The position numbers and the translations under genes are program-made. From contig CAZEEG010000001.1 in assembly GCA_964511065.1 (NCBI GenBank), positions 1-64,000 of the forward strand: a stretch of DNA of 64,000 nucleotides, written 5' to 3'. Each line of letters opens with the position of its first letter. The stretch's first letter is position 1. Under the pieces are notes generated by a model, which searched no databases, was not told the origin of the DNA, and saw nothing but the letters and a program-made list of their open reading frames with translations. This document shows positions 45,801 to 54,252 of the stretch, piece by piece. The DNA is from CALBRZ01 sp964511065 (GTDB taxonomy: Bacteria > Planctomycetota > Planctomycetia > Pirellulales > S012-138).

Positions 45801-46170
45801 TTAGCGCGGGGCCCGCTTCCGCCGGCGGCATGCGAAGCGCCGCATCCTCAGAACGAACTCGGGCAAGCAGCTCGCTGGCCTGGGGCTGACCTGAACGGAT
45901 CGCCCGGCGGCCCCCCAGATCGGCCGTCGCTCCCGCGAACGTATCTAACCGCAGGTCGGCCTGGCGTTGTTTTTCATCTGGCCCGTGACAAGTGAAACAT
46001 CGTTCGGCCAGGATCGGGCGAATGTCCGCATTGTATGTGGGGGCCCATTTCGCCGGCGCTGCCTTGGGGGTGGACGCTGATGGCGGAGGCTCTGCCAGCG
46101 CCAAGTCCGTCAAGAAGCCCAGAGCTGCCGCACCCGCAAGCAGCAGCGCTAATAAGCGGCGACAGGCCAT
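42892..46170 (-). CDS. PSD1-type cytochrome protein (PSCyt1-DUF1549-LamG-DUF1553)
   Basis: A 1092-residue exported protein. The ATG at 46170 starts the signal peptide MACRRLLALLLAGAAALGFL. PSCyt1 follows with the heme motif CFTCH at 58-62 and DEKQRQADLRLD. DUF1549 contains QTHWAFTPPQRPKLP, RVTLDLTGLPPT, RYADTNGYQSDG and YVVDRVETTSTVWLGLTLGC. A LamG/concanavalin-like domain spans roughly residues 470-700 (GREPLDAGNLGHFTYMDKFT, WHHVLVTYDGSRIAAGI). DUF1553 ends the protein, with ANHPLTARVTVNRLWEMLFG and the TNTPLQALAIMNG segment. These planctomycete proteins are usually partnered with DUF1501 proteins, but here the neighbours are hisE and an isomerase-like gene. Function unknown. Confidence 0.95.
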   Translation of the reverse strand: MACRRLLALLLAGAAALGFLTDLALAEPPPSASTPKAAPAKWAPTYNADIRPILAERCFTCHGPDEKQRQADLRLDTFAGATADLGGRRAIRSGQPQASELLARVRSEDAALRMPPAEAGPALTEAEIRVLERWIRAGAQYQTHWAFTPPQRPKLPQVTDPAWAANPIDLFVQARLEAAGLQPSPPADKAALLRRVTLDLTGLPPTTKALDAFLADDAPDAYQRAVEKLLASPALGEHLATRWLDAARYADTNGYQSDGDREMWRWRDWVIEAINANMPFDQFTIEQLAGDLLPNATFEQRLATGFNRNHRGNAEGGIIPEEYAVEYVVDRVETTSTVWLGLTLGCARCHDHKYDPISQREFYQLFAFFNNVPENGKAVKFGNSPPMMVAPTRDQQHRLRQLEAHVKACEQAVTQLADRQQQQQRQWEQRIAASGKPVDWTITAGLLGHFPFDGDAANHAPATITRAASAKNDVPEPDKPTAGKNSETSSATVLPRRFGPGPLGQAADFDGREPLDAGNLGHFTYMDKFTISAWIFPVQTTGTIVSKMADTARADGYAVRLEGGRVQVNLVKRWLDDAIRVETTSSLAANRWHHVLVTYDGSRIAAGIQVYFDGQPQPLHVHLDELNQSFENDEPFRIGGGGGSDDRFQGSIDDLRLYDRALDAVEARVVAEPGDLTALAALPADRRTQNQGVKLREAFARVFAEPAIREPYQQWLAARQQVQTYRERLPTVMVMVEMPRPRPTYLLERGQYDQPGERVTADVPGCLPPLPSTASEDGRVPNRLDLARWLTSANHPLTARVTVNRLWEMLFGRGLVDTPEDLGTQGSLPTHPELLDWLAVELVESGWDVKHMLRTIVTSATYQQSSHAGEELWQRDPDNRLLARGPRFRLSAEAVRDQALSAAGLLVQRQGGPSVKPYQPAGLWQDVATISTYEQSHGADLYRRSVYTFFKRTVSPPSMALFDAPGREACSVRRVSTNTPLQALAIMNGKTYLEAARVLAARLMQEEPSLDARLTQAFRRLTSRLPRESELTVLRRGYHRHWQRFAADQQAARQLVQVGEYPLPDGLDPAEHAALTAMVSTILNLDEVITRQ

Positions 46171-46200
46171 GGCGCCCCCTAAAGATTTGAAATAGACAGA

Positions 46201-46233
46201 CGACCGCCGGGACGCCTTAGCGCCCGGCGGTCG
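46201..46233 (-). other. perfect 11-bp hairpin in the leader of the PSD1 gene
   Basis: CGACCGCCGGG at 46201-46211 pairs exactly with CCCGGCGGTCG at 46223-46233, around an 11-nt loop that can itself form 3 bp. On the minus strand it sits 31 nt before the PSD1 start codon and is followed by TCTGTCTATTT. It may be an attenuator, a terminator for the upstream isomerase-like gene, or a leader that modulates translation. Confidence 0.6.
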
Positions 46234-46462
46234 CTGAGTGTTATTGATGATGACGCCGCCAATGCTCGGCCGCCGAACGATCTGCGTCGCAAGTCGTCCG
46301 TTCTCCAGCGCAATTGGCCGCATTTCGGTGGGCTAGCACGAAAGAGAGCGGACCTGAACTGCGCCGGTGTCAATAACATTAGTTCGCTGCCACACAGCCA
46401 AGTACACATTCGTGGCCTGCGGGGGGCGGCGACAAAGTGCCTTGTCTCGATGTCGCCAGTCG

Positions 46463-47395
46463 TTACGAGGCGAAGATGCGGTCCATGCGTTCGGCGATGA
46501 ATTTGAGCCGTTCGCGATCGCCGCCGGGCACTTCGGCCGTTCCCCAGCCTTGGAAGCCGATGTCACGCAATGCGGCCATCACGGCAGGCCAATCGCAATC
46601 GCCTTCCATCAGTTCCACCTGGAAGCCCTTGCCGACACCTTCGCTCATCTGCTTCTTGCGGCTGTATTCCTTGATGTCGAGCTTGACGATCCGTTTGCCG
46701 AGCGTGCGAATCCAGTGCTCGGGCCAACCGTACCGGACCACGTTTCCAACATCAAAGTACGACCCCACCATCGGCGACTCAAACTCGTCGATGTAGCGGG
46801 CCAACTCCAGCGGGCTGAGCAGAAAGTTGTTCCAGACGTTTTCCAGCAGAATCTTGACGCCCAACTCCTCGGCCACCGGCAGCGCCTTGCGGATTTCGGC
46901 CTGCGAGCGGTGGTATGCGTCTTCGTAGGAAACTTCCTTATTCACCGTGGCTGGTACCAGCAGCACCGAATCGCCGCCGATGGCTTTCGAGTCCGCCAAG
47001 GCCGTCTTGAGCGCTTCTACGCCGCGTGCCCGAACCTCGGGGTCTGGATGGCTGAGCGTATCGCGCCAGTGGGCCGAGTCGACCACACCGTGGATCGGCA
47101 GGCCCGTTTCGTCGCGGGCGCGGATCGCTTCCTCGCGGTTGAGGCCAGGGCTGTTCAGTTCGATGCCATCGTACCCGAGCGACTTGACCAGTTCGAACTT
47201 CTCGCGGAGCGAGTTGCCTTCGCGGACCATCCCAATCTTGACGGCCTTTTTGTATTTGCGCTGCCCTTCGCTCGCTTCCTTAGCCTGTGCTTCTGCCGCG
47301 AAGCTGGCACCCAAGCTGGCCGCTACACCGGCGGCCGCCATACCGCGGGCGGAATCCATCAAGAACTGGCGACGGGGATAACGTGGTTGCTGCAT
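46463..47395 (-). CDS. Tat-exported sugar phosphate isomerase/epimerase-like protein
   Basis: A 310-residue protein. The start at 47395 gives YPRRQFLMDSARGMAAAGVA, a twin-arginine signal. The rest is an AP endonuclease 2-type TIM barrel (xylose isomerase-like): FELVKSLGYDGIELNSPG, ILLENVWNNFLLSP, VGSYFDVGNVVRYG, and GWGTAEVPGG contain the metal-ligand positions expected. Such proteins commonly isomerise or epimerise sugars such as hydroxypyruvate or inosose derivatives. Its substrate is unknown. It lies upstream of the PSD1 gene. Confidence 0.93.
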   Translation of the reverse strand: MQQPRYPRRQFLMDSARGMAAAGVAASLGASFAAEAQAKEASEGQRKYKKAVKIGMVREGNSLREKFELVKSLGYDGIELNSPGLNREEAIRARDETGLPIHGVVDSAHWRDTLSHPDPEVRARGVEALKTALADSKAIGGDSVLLVPATVNKEVSYEDAYHRSQAEIRKALPVAEELGVKILLENVWNNFLLSPLELARYIDEFESPMVGSYFDVGNVVRYGWPEHWIRTLGKRIVKLDIKEYSRKKQMSEGVGKGFQVELMEGDCDWPAVMAALRDIGFQGWGTAEVPGGDRERLKFIAERMDRIFAS

Positions 47396-47791
47396 GGAAT
47401 CAAAGTCTGCTGAACGAGGAAAACAAACCACCCTTTAACGCACCCAGGCGCACCGCGGGATCGCTCCGAATCGCGCGGACGGCTGCCCGGTTCATTCGAG
47501 CCAGTGTAGTCGGCGCCGGTGCCTGGAGCCAAGAAACTGTGGCCGGCGCCTCTGCCATCAAGCGCGGACGGTCGCGGCCAACCGCGTGACATCATCGGCG
47601 ATCCAATGCGATTTTACCAGAGTTTGCTGGGGAAATTGCGGTCCGCGGCGTGCGAACGTCGGCGGCAGCTTCAAAACGGCCGGCCGGCCTACTACGATGA
47701 AACACCGCGATTGAGCGGCGAATTGGGCAGCAGCCAACGTCGCGGTCGCGATCAACTCCCAACACATCCCAGCCTCGAGGCCGGAAAACCG
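47396..47791. other. divergent region between isomerase-like and sulfatase genes
   Basis: It carries the start regions of both divergent genes. An open frame continues upstream of the sulfatase start through most of it, but the sequence is Arg-rich and not family-like. No specific element was recognised. Confidence 0.4.
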
Positions 47792-49240
47792 ATGCTCCGA
47801 CGCATTCACCAGTGGCTGTTCTTGCCGTGCGTCTCCTGGATCCTGTTTGTAGCTTGTGCCGTAGCCGAGCAGCAGCAAGGCAAGCCGATGTCGGCCGAAA
47901 ACGGACGGCCCAATATCGTGTTCTTCCTTTCAGATGACCACCGGGCCGATTTCCTGGGCTGCGCGGGGCATGACCTTCTAAAAACACCCAATATCGACCG
48001 TCTGGCCGCAAGTGGCGTTCGATTTGAAAACGCGTTCGTTACCACGTCGATCTGCGCGGCAAGCCGGGCGACCATTTTCACCGGCCTGTGGGAACGCACA
48101 CATCGATATACGTTCCGCACGCCTCCGCTGAAGCAGTCTCTGATCGATCAAAGCTATCCGGTGCTGCTCCGTCAGGCCGGCTACCGAACCGGCTTTGTGG
48201 GAAAGTTTGGCGTCGGCGTGCCGCGCGGGTCGCAGCAGCAAATGTTCGACTTTTATCGGCCGCTCAATCGCAATCCGTATTGCAAGCTGCAGGCCGACGG
48301 CAGGTTACGGCACCTGACCGATCTGGAAGGTGACGCGGCGATTGAATTCGTCGAAAGTTGCTCGAAGAATCAGCCATTTTGCCTGTCGGTGAGTTTCAAT
48401 GCGGCCCACGCTGAAGATAGCGACAAGGTGAATCACTATCCTTGGGCGGAAAGCGAAAATGGCTTATATGAGGACGCCGTCATTCCGCCGCCAGAAGTCG
48501 ATACCGAGTTCTGGAAGCAACTGCCGGAATTCTTTCATAACTCCGAGCATCGCACACGTTGGTTCTGGCGCTGGGATACGCCCGAAAAATACCAACGCAA
48601 CGTCAAAGCCTATTACCGGATGATTACCGGGCTGGACCGCAACATTGGCCGGGTGCTGGATGCACTGCAGAAGGCCGGGCTTGCCGACAATACCGTCATC
48701 ATCTTTACCGGCGACAACGGTTACTACAAAGGCAACCGGGGCTTTGCCGGCAAGTGGAGCCATTTTGAGGAATCGCTGCGCGTGCCGCTGGTGATTTATG
48801 ATCCGCGGGAACCGCAGTTCAAACGCCCCCGCGTGCTGCGCGAAACAGTGCTGAACGTGGATCTTGCGCCCACCATTCTTGCCTTTGCGCAAATGGAACC
48901 GCCTGAAAGTTACCAGGGCCAGAGCCTGCGGCCGCTGGTGCAGGGCCAGACGCCAGCCAATTGGCGCACCGACTTTTTCTGCGAACACCTGATGGATTAC
49001 GAACCGATCCCCAAGTGGGAAGGCGTCCGGGCCAACCGCTACAAGTACGCTCGATACTTTGAGCACCTGCCCGAAGGCGAGTTTCTTTACGACCTCAAAG
49101 AAGACCCGCGAGAACTGAAGAACCTGGCTGCTGATCCGGCCTATGCCGATGTACTGGCGCAGATGCGTTCGCGGTGCGATGAACTGCGTGATCGGCTGGG
49201 TGGCCCCTACCGCGCGCACGAGCCCAAGGCAAAGCCTTAA
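47792..49240 (+). CDS. exported formylglycine-dependent sulfatase
   Basis: A 482-residue sulfatase with signal peptide WLFLPCVSWILFVACAVAEQ from the ATG at 47792. The modification motif is CAASR at residues 88-92 within TSICAASRATIFTGL, so the Cys would be converted to formylglycine. Metal-binding DDH is at about 48-50 and FTGDNGYYKGNRGFAGKWSH near 320 is the second metal/active-site region. It hydrolyses a sulfate ester, probably of an algal or marine polysaccharide, consistent with planctomycete lifestyles. It converges with the SDR gene, 11 nt apart. Confidence 0.95.
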   Translation: MLRRIHQWLFLPCVSWILFVACAVAEQQQGKPMSAENGRPNIVFFLSDDHRADFLGCAGHDLLKTPNIDRLAASGVRFENAFVTTSICAASRATIFTGLWERTHRYTFRTPPLKQSLIDQSYPVLLRQAGYRTGFVGKFGVGVPRGSQQQMFDFYRPLNRNPYCKLQADGRLRHLTDLEGDAAIEFVESCSKNQPFCLSVSFNAAHAEDSDKVNHYPWAESENGLYEDAVIPPPEVDTEFWKQLPEFFHNSEHRTRWFWRWDTPEKYQRNVKAYYRMITGLDRNIGRVLDALQKAGLADNTVIIFTGDNGYYKGNRGFAGKWSHFEESLRVPLVIYDPREPQFKRPRVLRETVLNVDLAPTILAFAQMEPPESYQGQSLRPLVQGQTPANWRTDFFCEHLMDYEPIPKWEGVRANRYKYARYFEHLPEGEFLYDLKEDPRELKNLAADPAYADVLAQMRSRCDELRDRLGGPYRAHEPKAKP

Positions 49241-49251
49241 GCCGAGCGCGG

Positions 49252-50022
49252 CTACGACATCACGCGGCCACCGCACACGTTGAGCGTTTGGCCGTTGATG
49301 GCCCCGGCCGTATCGGCCGCCAGAAAGGCGATGGCGGCGGCGATTTCTTCCGGCTCCAGGCGGCGCCCCAGCGGCGATGCCTGGCGTTCGAGTTCTTCGA
49401 AGGACAGGCCCGTTCGCTGGGCGTCGTATTCCAGGCGCTTGTCGTTCATGAGCGACCGGGTTACGCCGGGACAAACCGCATTCACGGTGACTCCCGTCCC
49501 TGCCACTTCGACGGCGGCGGCCTTGGTCAGGCCAGCCACCGCATGCTTGCTCGCCGTGTAAGCGGCACCATGAAAACTGGGCACCTTGGCGTTGATCGAG
49601 GCGATATTGATGATGCGGCCCCAGCCACGCTCGATCATGTCGGGCAAAGCCAACTTGGTAAGCAGGTAGGGTGCCGTGACATTGATCGCAAAGGTCAGGT
49701 CCCAGAAGTCATCGTCGAATTCGACGAGCGGCTTGGGATTGCTGCTGCTGCCGATCCCGGCGTTATTGACCAGAATCTCCACCGTTCCCAGCGCTTCGCG
49801 TACCTGCCTCAGGAGTGCGGCCGGAGCCGAGCGGTCGGACAAATCGGCCACGAACGATACAGCCGCGCCGCCCTGCGAAGCGATCTCATCGACGAGGCTT
49901 TCCAGTTCATTCTGGCTGCGGGCGGTGACGGCCACGCGGGCGCCTTGCGCTGCCAGGGCCTGGGCCGCCGCCCGACCGATGCCCCGGCCGGCGCCGGTCA
50001 CAAGTGCAACGCGGTTCTGCAT
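49252..50022 (-). CDS. short-chain dehydrogenase/reductase (FabG-like)
   Basis: A 256-residue classical SDR. The cofactor loop is TGAGRGIG at residues 9-16, with NNAGIGSSS, the catalytic Ser in NIASINAKVPSFHG and the YTASKHA Tyr/Lys pair. AVTARSQ suggests NADPH preference. The reaction is reduction or oxidation of a carbonyl/hydroxyl; the substrate cannot be assigned, though 3-oxoacyl-ACP reductase or sugar dehydrogenases are usual. It converges with the sulfatase, which is compatible with, but does not prove, involvement in sugar breakdown. Confidence 0.93.
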   Translation of the reverse strand: MQNRVALVTGAGRGIGRAAAQALAAQGARVAVTARSQNELESLVDEIASQGGAAVSFVADLSDRSAPAALLRQVREALGTVEILVNNAGIGSSSNPKPLVEFDDDFWDLTFAINVTAPYLLTKLALPDMIERGWGRIINIASINAKVPSFHGAAYTASKHAVAGLTKAAAVEVAGTGVTVNAVCPGVTRSLMNDKRLEYDAQRTGLSFEELERQASPLGRRLEPEEIAAAIAFLAADTAGAINGQTLNVCGGRVMS

Positions 50023-50158
50023 GCTGTTGCTTTCCTAGTGGACGAGTCAAAGAAGGCTGCCGGCGCGCTAGCGCGTACCGCCAGGGAAACTGCCGGCGTG
50101 CACTGTTGCTGGCGCGCAACTGGAACACCTGGCGAACACTCGCTGCCAGTACGGGCGA

Positions 50159-51544
50159 CTACTCTCCGGCGGAAGCAGCATTGAGCATGGCGGTCACGAT
50201 CTCGTCAAGTTGCTTCAAGCCGGCGTTGCGATCCACCTCGTAGTTGCCCACATGATAATGGGCGATCTTGCCGTCGCGGCCCACCACGACGAACAGCGGC
50301 AGCGGAGCGCCCAGAGCCTGCGGATCGCCAAACCGCGAGAGCACGCGGCCGTCGTCCAACAGCACCGGATAATCGAGGTTCATGAAGCTCACCAGCTTCT
50401 TGACACTGCGGACCACCTGGCTCCGCGTGGAAGGTTCGCCCAGCCCTCGGTCCACGGCAACGCCGTAAACCTTGATGCCCTCGCCCTTGCGCTTTTGATA
50501 CAGGAAATCGAGATAGCCAACCTGGCCGTATGGCTCCTTGAGCGGCGCGTCGCGGTATTCCCAAAAGTGCAGGATGGTGACGTTGCCCGCTAGCTGATCG
50601 CTGCGGAACGTCTCGCGGCTGGTCCCTTCCAAGGCAAATTCAGGCGAAGGCTTTCCGAGTTGCTCGCCCGTCAGCCGCTGGACGGCGGAATCGCGATCGG
50701 TTTGTTCCTCCAGGTCGCGGCGGGCTGCTGCCATCACTTTCACCAGCGAACCGCTGCTCACCTTGCTGCGCAGGGCCGGAAGCTGTTCGCTCAGCACCTG
50801 AAGTTGCTTCTTGGTGAAAGCCGGGTCTTCCTTGCGTGTGGGCCGGTCGAGCTTGCCGCGCAGGTCGAGCAGCGCCTGAAAACCTTGCGAAACCGCCACG
50901 TGTTCGCCGCCTTCAAGCTGCTTGACCTCTGAAAGCTGCATTTCCAGGCGAAACTCTTGGCCCATGCCCATGAACACCCGCTGGCGTACTTGCAGCGCCA
51001 GCGGCGAGTTGCTCTCGCGCCAGTAGATGCGTTGCCAGCCATAGTTGTTGGCGACTTCGACCTCCCAGGCCGGTTTTTCGGCGATCTTGGTTTGCCGCCG
51101 CACGGTGTACGAGAACTTATCGTCTTCCCACTGGGCCTGTGGTCGCAATGCCTCGGTGGTGGCCAGCAGCGGTGAGGCCACCTGGACGGTCGATAATCCT
51201 TCCCCGCGATCGTACAGCAGCGACGGTCCCACGCCGGCGAAGTTCCAGTTGCTGTCGGCTGTCCAGACACCAAACCGCTCGCTCCACGGCCAGCGGCCGC
51301 TACCGTTCTCCTCCACGTGCCAATACACCCGGGCCGAAGAGTCTGTGACCTCGTCGAACACCAGCACCAACTCGAAGGTCTTGCCGGGTGTGCCGACCGT
51401 GCGCAACTCGGTAAGCGGCGCCACGGTGCCTTTGTAGGTCACCTGGGTACCCGAGGCGGGAGCGGCTTGGACGGCGGAACCGGAAGCGACTGCCGTACAA
51501 GCGGTTAGCACGGCGGCCAGCGCCGCGGCGAAGGAAGTCGTCAT
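50159..51544 (-). CDS. exported thioredoxin-fold protein lacking redox cysteines
   Basis: A 461-residue protein. The ATG at 51544 opens a signal peptide (AAALAAVLTACTAVASGSAVQA). The first 300 residues are a beta-rich domain (WPWSERFGVWTADSNW, WQRIYWRESNSPLALQVRQR). The last 145 residues are an AhpC/TSA-redoxin fold: GKPSPEFALEGTSRETFRSD, VTILHFWEYRDAPLKEPYGQ, VVVGRDGKIAHYHVGNYE. The position of CxxC is RDAPLKEP, so it cannot be a normal thiol oxidoreductase. It lies upstream of the SDR on the same strand. Its role is unknown. Confidence 0.85.
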   Translation of the reverse strand: MTTSFAAALAAVLTACTAVASGSAVQAAPASGTQVTYKGTVAPLTELRTVGTPGKTFELVLVFDEVTDSSARVYWHVEENGSGRWPWSERFGVWTADSNWNFAGVGPSLLYDRGEGLSTVQVASPLLATTEALRPQAQWEDDKFSYTVRRQTKIAEKPAWEVEVANNYGWQRIYWRESNSPLALQVRQRVFMGMGQEFRLEMQLSEVKQLEGGEHVAVSQGFQALLDLRGKLDRPTRKEDPAFTKKQLQVLSEQLPALRSKVSSGSLVKVMAAARRDLEEQTDRDSAVQRLTGEQLGKPSPEFALEGTSRETFRSDQLAGNVTILHFWEYRDAPLKEPYGQVGYLDFLYQKRKGEGIKVYGVAVDRGLGEPSTRSQVVRSVKKLVSFMNLDYPVLLDDGRVLSRFGDPQALGAPLPLFVVVGRDGKIAHYHVGNYEVDRNAGLKQLDEIVTAMLNAASAGE

Positions 51545-52179
51545 GGGATTAGCATCCAATTGCGTAAGTTGCCAGGTTTGCTCGTTGAACCGACCGGCAA
51601 GGACGGTCATGTCCAGATTGCATTGCATGCACAAATGGTTACGCGGCCGGTGGCTGCACGTGGCGACATTCTAATCTAACCAGGGGGCAACCGGGAGCAA
51701 TTCCCGGTTTTCACTCCGAGGGCGAGCATCTGGAACTGCGGGCCGTGGGTGCGGACGGTGCCCGGCGTTCAGACGGCTTGGGGCGATAAGCCTTTCGTTT
51801 TGCTTGATGCACGCATTTGAGATGGCCATATCCGGCCTTGACGGCCATTGGGGTGATTCCTATGCTCCCGCCCTCTTGCCTACCTTTCTTGCACAGATTT
51901 GCTACGAAACGCTGCCACGGCAGGCAGAATTGTCCCGGTCCGCCGTTGTGGGCGTGGGGTCGTGTTGAGAGGACGTTAGCGCCCGATGCGCTCGTTGTCC
52001 TTGGCCCGGCACCGCGTACCACGCAATCGGTGGAGTGGCATCGCTGGCATTCGGCCCAGGGGGCCGCAGGCCGGTGCGGTGTCGCATGGTCCGGCCCTTG
52101 GCGTTTTTGGCGCCGATGGCCGTGTCCAGCCTGGCCGGGGCTGCTGCGCGTCAACGGAATAAGCGGGAGCCATGTCGGC
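51545..52179. other. divergent intergenic region with a terminator-like hairpin
   Basis: It separates the thioredoxin-fold gene (minus) from the FlgI-like gene (plus). A perfect 8-bp stem (AACCGGGA/TCCCGGTT, 5-nt loop) lies at 51689-51709, followed by TT on the plus strand. No supported gene was found, although a frame on the plus strand runs through it. Confidence 0.4.
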
Positions 52180-54030
52180 ATGAAGGCAACACTTTCGGCG
52201 GCGATGTTGGGATTGCTGGTCTGCACAGCATGCAGCCCTTTTCTCAGTAATCGCGCGCAAAGTCCCGAAACCGAACTCGAAGATGCCTCGTCCGCAAAAC
52301 TGGTGGGCGACGTGGCCACCAGTTACGGCCCCGGCGGTATTGTCGTCGAAGGCATCGGGCTGGTCGTGGGCCTGCCCGGTACCGGCAGCGATCCCGATCC
52401 GGATATCTTTCGAGCCATGCTCGAAGACGATATGCGCCGCCGCAACGTGGAAAACGTCAAGCAACTGTTGGCACGGAGCGACACCTCGCTGGTGCTGGTG
52501 CGCGGCGTGATCCGGCCCGGTGCGCAGAAGGGCGATCCATTCGATCTTGAAGTCCGCGTCCCCAACGGCAGCGAAACCAAGAGCCTGCGCGGGGGCCATC
52601 TGATGCAGGTGCGGCTCACGGAAAAGCGAATCATCGCTGGCGACATCAAAGAGGGTAATCTGCTGGCGGTCGGCGAAGGGCCCGTGCTGGTCGACCCAGC
52701 GGTCGATGCCAAGGAAGACCGCGTGAACGCCACGCGCGGCCGGGTGCTGGGTGGCGGGAAGACGCTCCACGACCACAAGCTGGGACTGCTTCTGCGCCCC
52801 GACTACCAGGCGGTTCGCTATTCGTACCAGGTGGGGCAAGCGATTAATCGCCGTTTCCACACCTACCTGGGCGGCAGCAAGGAGAATCTGGCCACACCAA
52901 AGAACAACGAGTTCATCGAGTTGGCCGTCCATCCGCAGTATCGGCACAACTTGGCGCGGTACCTGCGCGTGGTGCGTGCCCTGCCGTTGAGCGAAACGGC
53001 CACCGAGCGCATCGCTCGGCTGGAGACGCTGGAACGGCAGCTACTCGATCCGCTGACCGCGGCCCGGGCGGCACTGCGGTTGGAAGCGATCGGCAACGAA
53101 GCCATACCGGTGCTGCTCAAGGGGCTGGAATCGAACGAGTTGGAGGTTCGCTTCTATGCGGCCGAGGCCCTGGCGTACCTGAACCAGGAAGAATCGGGCC
53201 AGGCGGCCCAACCGCTCGCCGAGATCGCGCGGAACGAGTCGGCCTTGCGCGTGTTTGCCCTGACCGCGCTTTCGGCCATGTCCGACTTTGAAGCACACCA
53301 GCAATTGCTCCAGTTGCTGCACGTGCCTAGTGCAGAAACCCGATACGGAGCGTTCCGCGCGCTGTGGGCGATGAACAAGAACGATCCGCTCATCCGCGGC
53401 GAAATGCTGGGCCAAAACAACCAGTTCAGCTACCACATTCTGCACACCAGCGGGCCGCCGATGATCCATGTTACGGCCAACTCGCGGCCCGAGATTGTCC
53501 TGTTCGGACACAATCACATGCTGCAAACGCCGTTGCTGCTGGAAGCCGGCAAGCAGATCATGATTAACGCGCCCGCCGGTGGGCCGGTGACCGTCAGCCG
53601 GTTTGCGGTCGGCGAGCCCGATCAAAAAAGGCAGGTTGCCCCGCGGGTGGACGATGTGATCCGGGCCTGTGTGGAACTGGGAGCCACTTATCCCGACGTG
53701 GTGCAGATGCTTCAGGAAGCTTCCCGTTCCAAGGCGCTTGGCAATTGCCGATTTGAAGTGGACGCAATCCCACAAGCAGGCCGCAGCCTGCGGCGTTCGT
53801 CCAGTTCCGAGGAAGGCGATGGCGAAGCCGATGCGGACGACGCCGACGGGGACGGGGCCGACGAAGACGGTGCCGATATCATCGCCGCCAACCCGCTGCC
53901 CGATTTGTTCCCCAGCCTCAAGCGGAAGGACAAGGACTCAGGTTCCGGCCCCCGCTATCGCAATGCTCCGCCCGAGAAAAAGCGAGGTTTCCTGGGAGCC
54001 ATCTTTGGTAAGATGAATTCCGATGGCTGA
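52180..54030 (+). CDS. FlgI-like P-ring domain lipoprotein with HEAT repeats
   Basis: A 616-residue protein. The ATG at 52180 gives AAMLGLLVCTACSPFLSN, a lipoprotein-type signal. VGDVATSYGPGGIVVEGIGLVVGLPGTGSD-type sequence (about 38-68) and VLVRGVIRPGAQKGDPFDLEVRV match the flagellar P-ring FlgI N-terminal half. Residues about 275-390 are HEAT-like repeats (AIPVLLKGLESNELEVRFYA, EIARNESALRVFALTALSAM). Residues about 415-480 form another domain, and the tail before the last 50 residues is extremely Asp/Glu-rich. No flagellar genes are nearby, so a non-flagellar envelope role is likely. It ends shortly before smc on the same strand. Confidence 0.85.
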   Translation: MKATLSAAMLGLLVCTACSPFLSNRAQSPETELEDASSAKLVGDVATSYGPGGIVVEGIGLVVGLPGTGSDPDPDIFRAMLEDDMRRRNVENVKQLLARSDTSLVLVRGVIRPGAQKGDPFDLEVRVPNGSETKSLRGGHLMQVRLTEKRIIAGDIKEGNLLAVGEGPVLVDPAVDAKEDRVNATRGRVLGGGKTLHDHKLGLLLRPDYQAVRYSYQVGQAINRRFHTYLGGSKENLATPKNNEFIELAVHPQYRHNLARYLRVVRALPLSETATERIARLETLERQLLDPLTAARAALRLEAIGNEAIPVLLKGLESNELEVRFYAAEALAYLNQEESGQAAQPLAEIARNESALRVFALTALSAMSDFEAHQQLLQLLHVPSAETRYGAFRALWAMNKNDPLIRGEMLGQNNQFSYHILHTSGPPMIHVTANSRPEIVLFGHNHMLQTPLLLEAGKQIMINAPAGGPVTVSRFAVGEPDQKRQVAPRVDDVIRACVELGATYPDVVQMLQEASRSKALGNCRFEVDAIPQAGRSLRRSSSSEEGDGEADADDADGDGADEDGADIIAANPLPDLFPSLKRKDKDSGSGPRYRNAPPEKKRGFLGAIFGKMNSDG

Positions 54031-54252
54031 GCGCCGGTGACGGTCCCCAGGGGGGTGGGGCAGGCGCTCCCCCTGCCATCCCTCTTTAAGTTGCTACAAT
54101 GGAGTTCGTTGCGTCGTATGGCGGCCCCTGCCGTGGGGCGGCCCCGCTATCGGGGGCCACGGCCGCTGCCGACGCCGCCAACTGGGCCACCTGCTGACTG
54201 GCCGGCCGGATGCCGGCTCGCTCCCCAACGTCCAACGGTCTGCTTCGAAACG

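Noticed and set aside
51711..52319. A 202-codon minus-strand frame in the region before the FlgI-like gene
   Set aside because: It overlaps the start of the FlgI-like gene, has no motif, and its Arg/Pro/Ser composition matches chance frames in GC-rich DNA.
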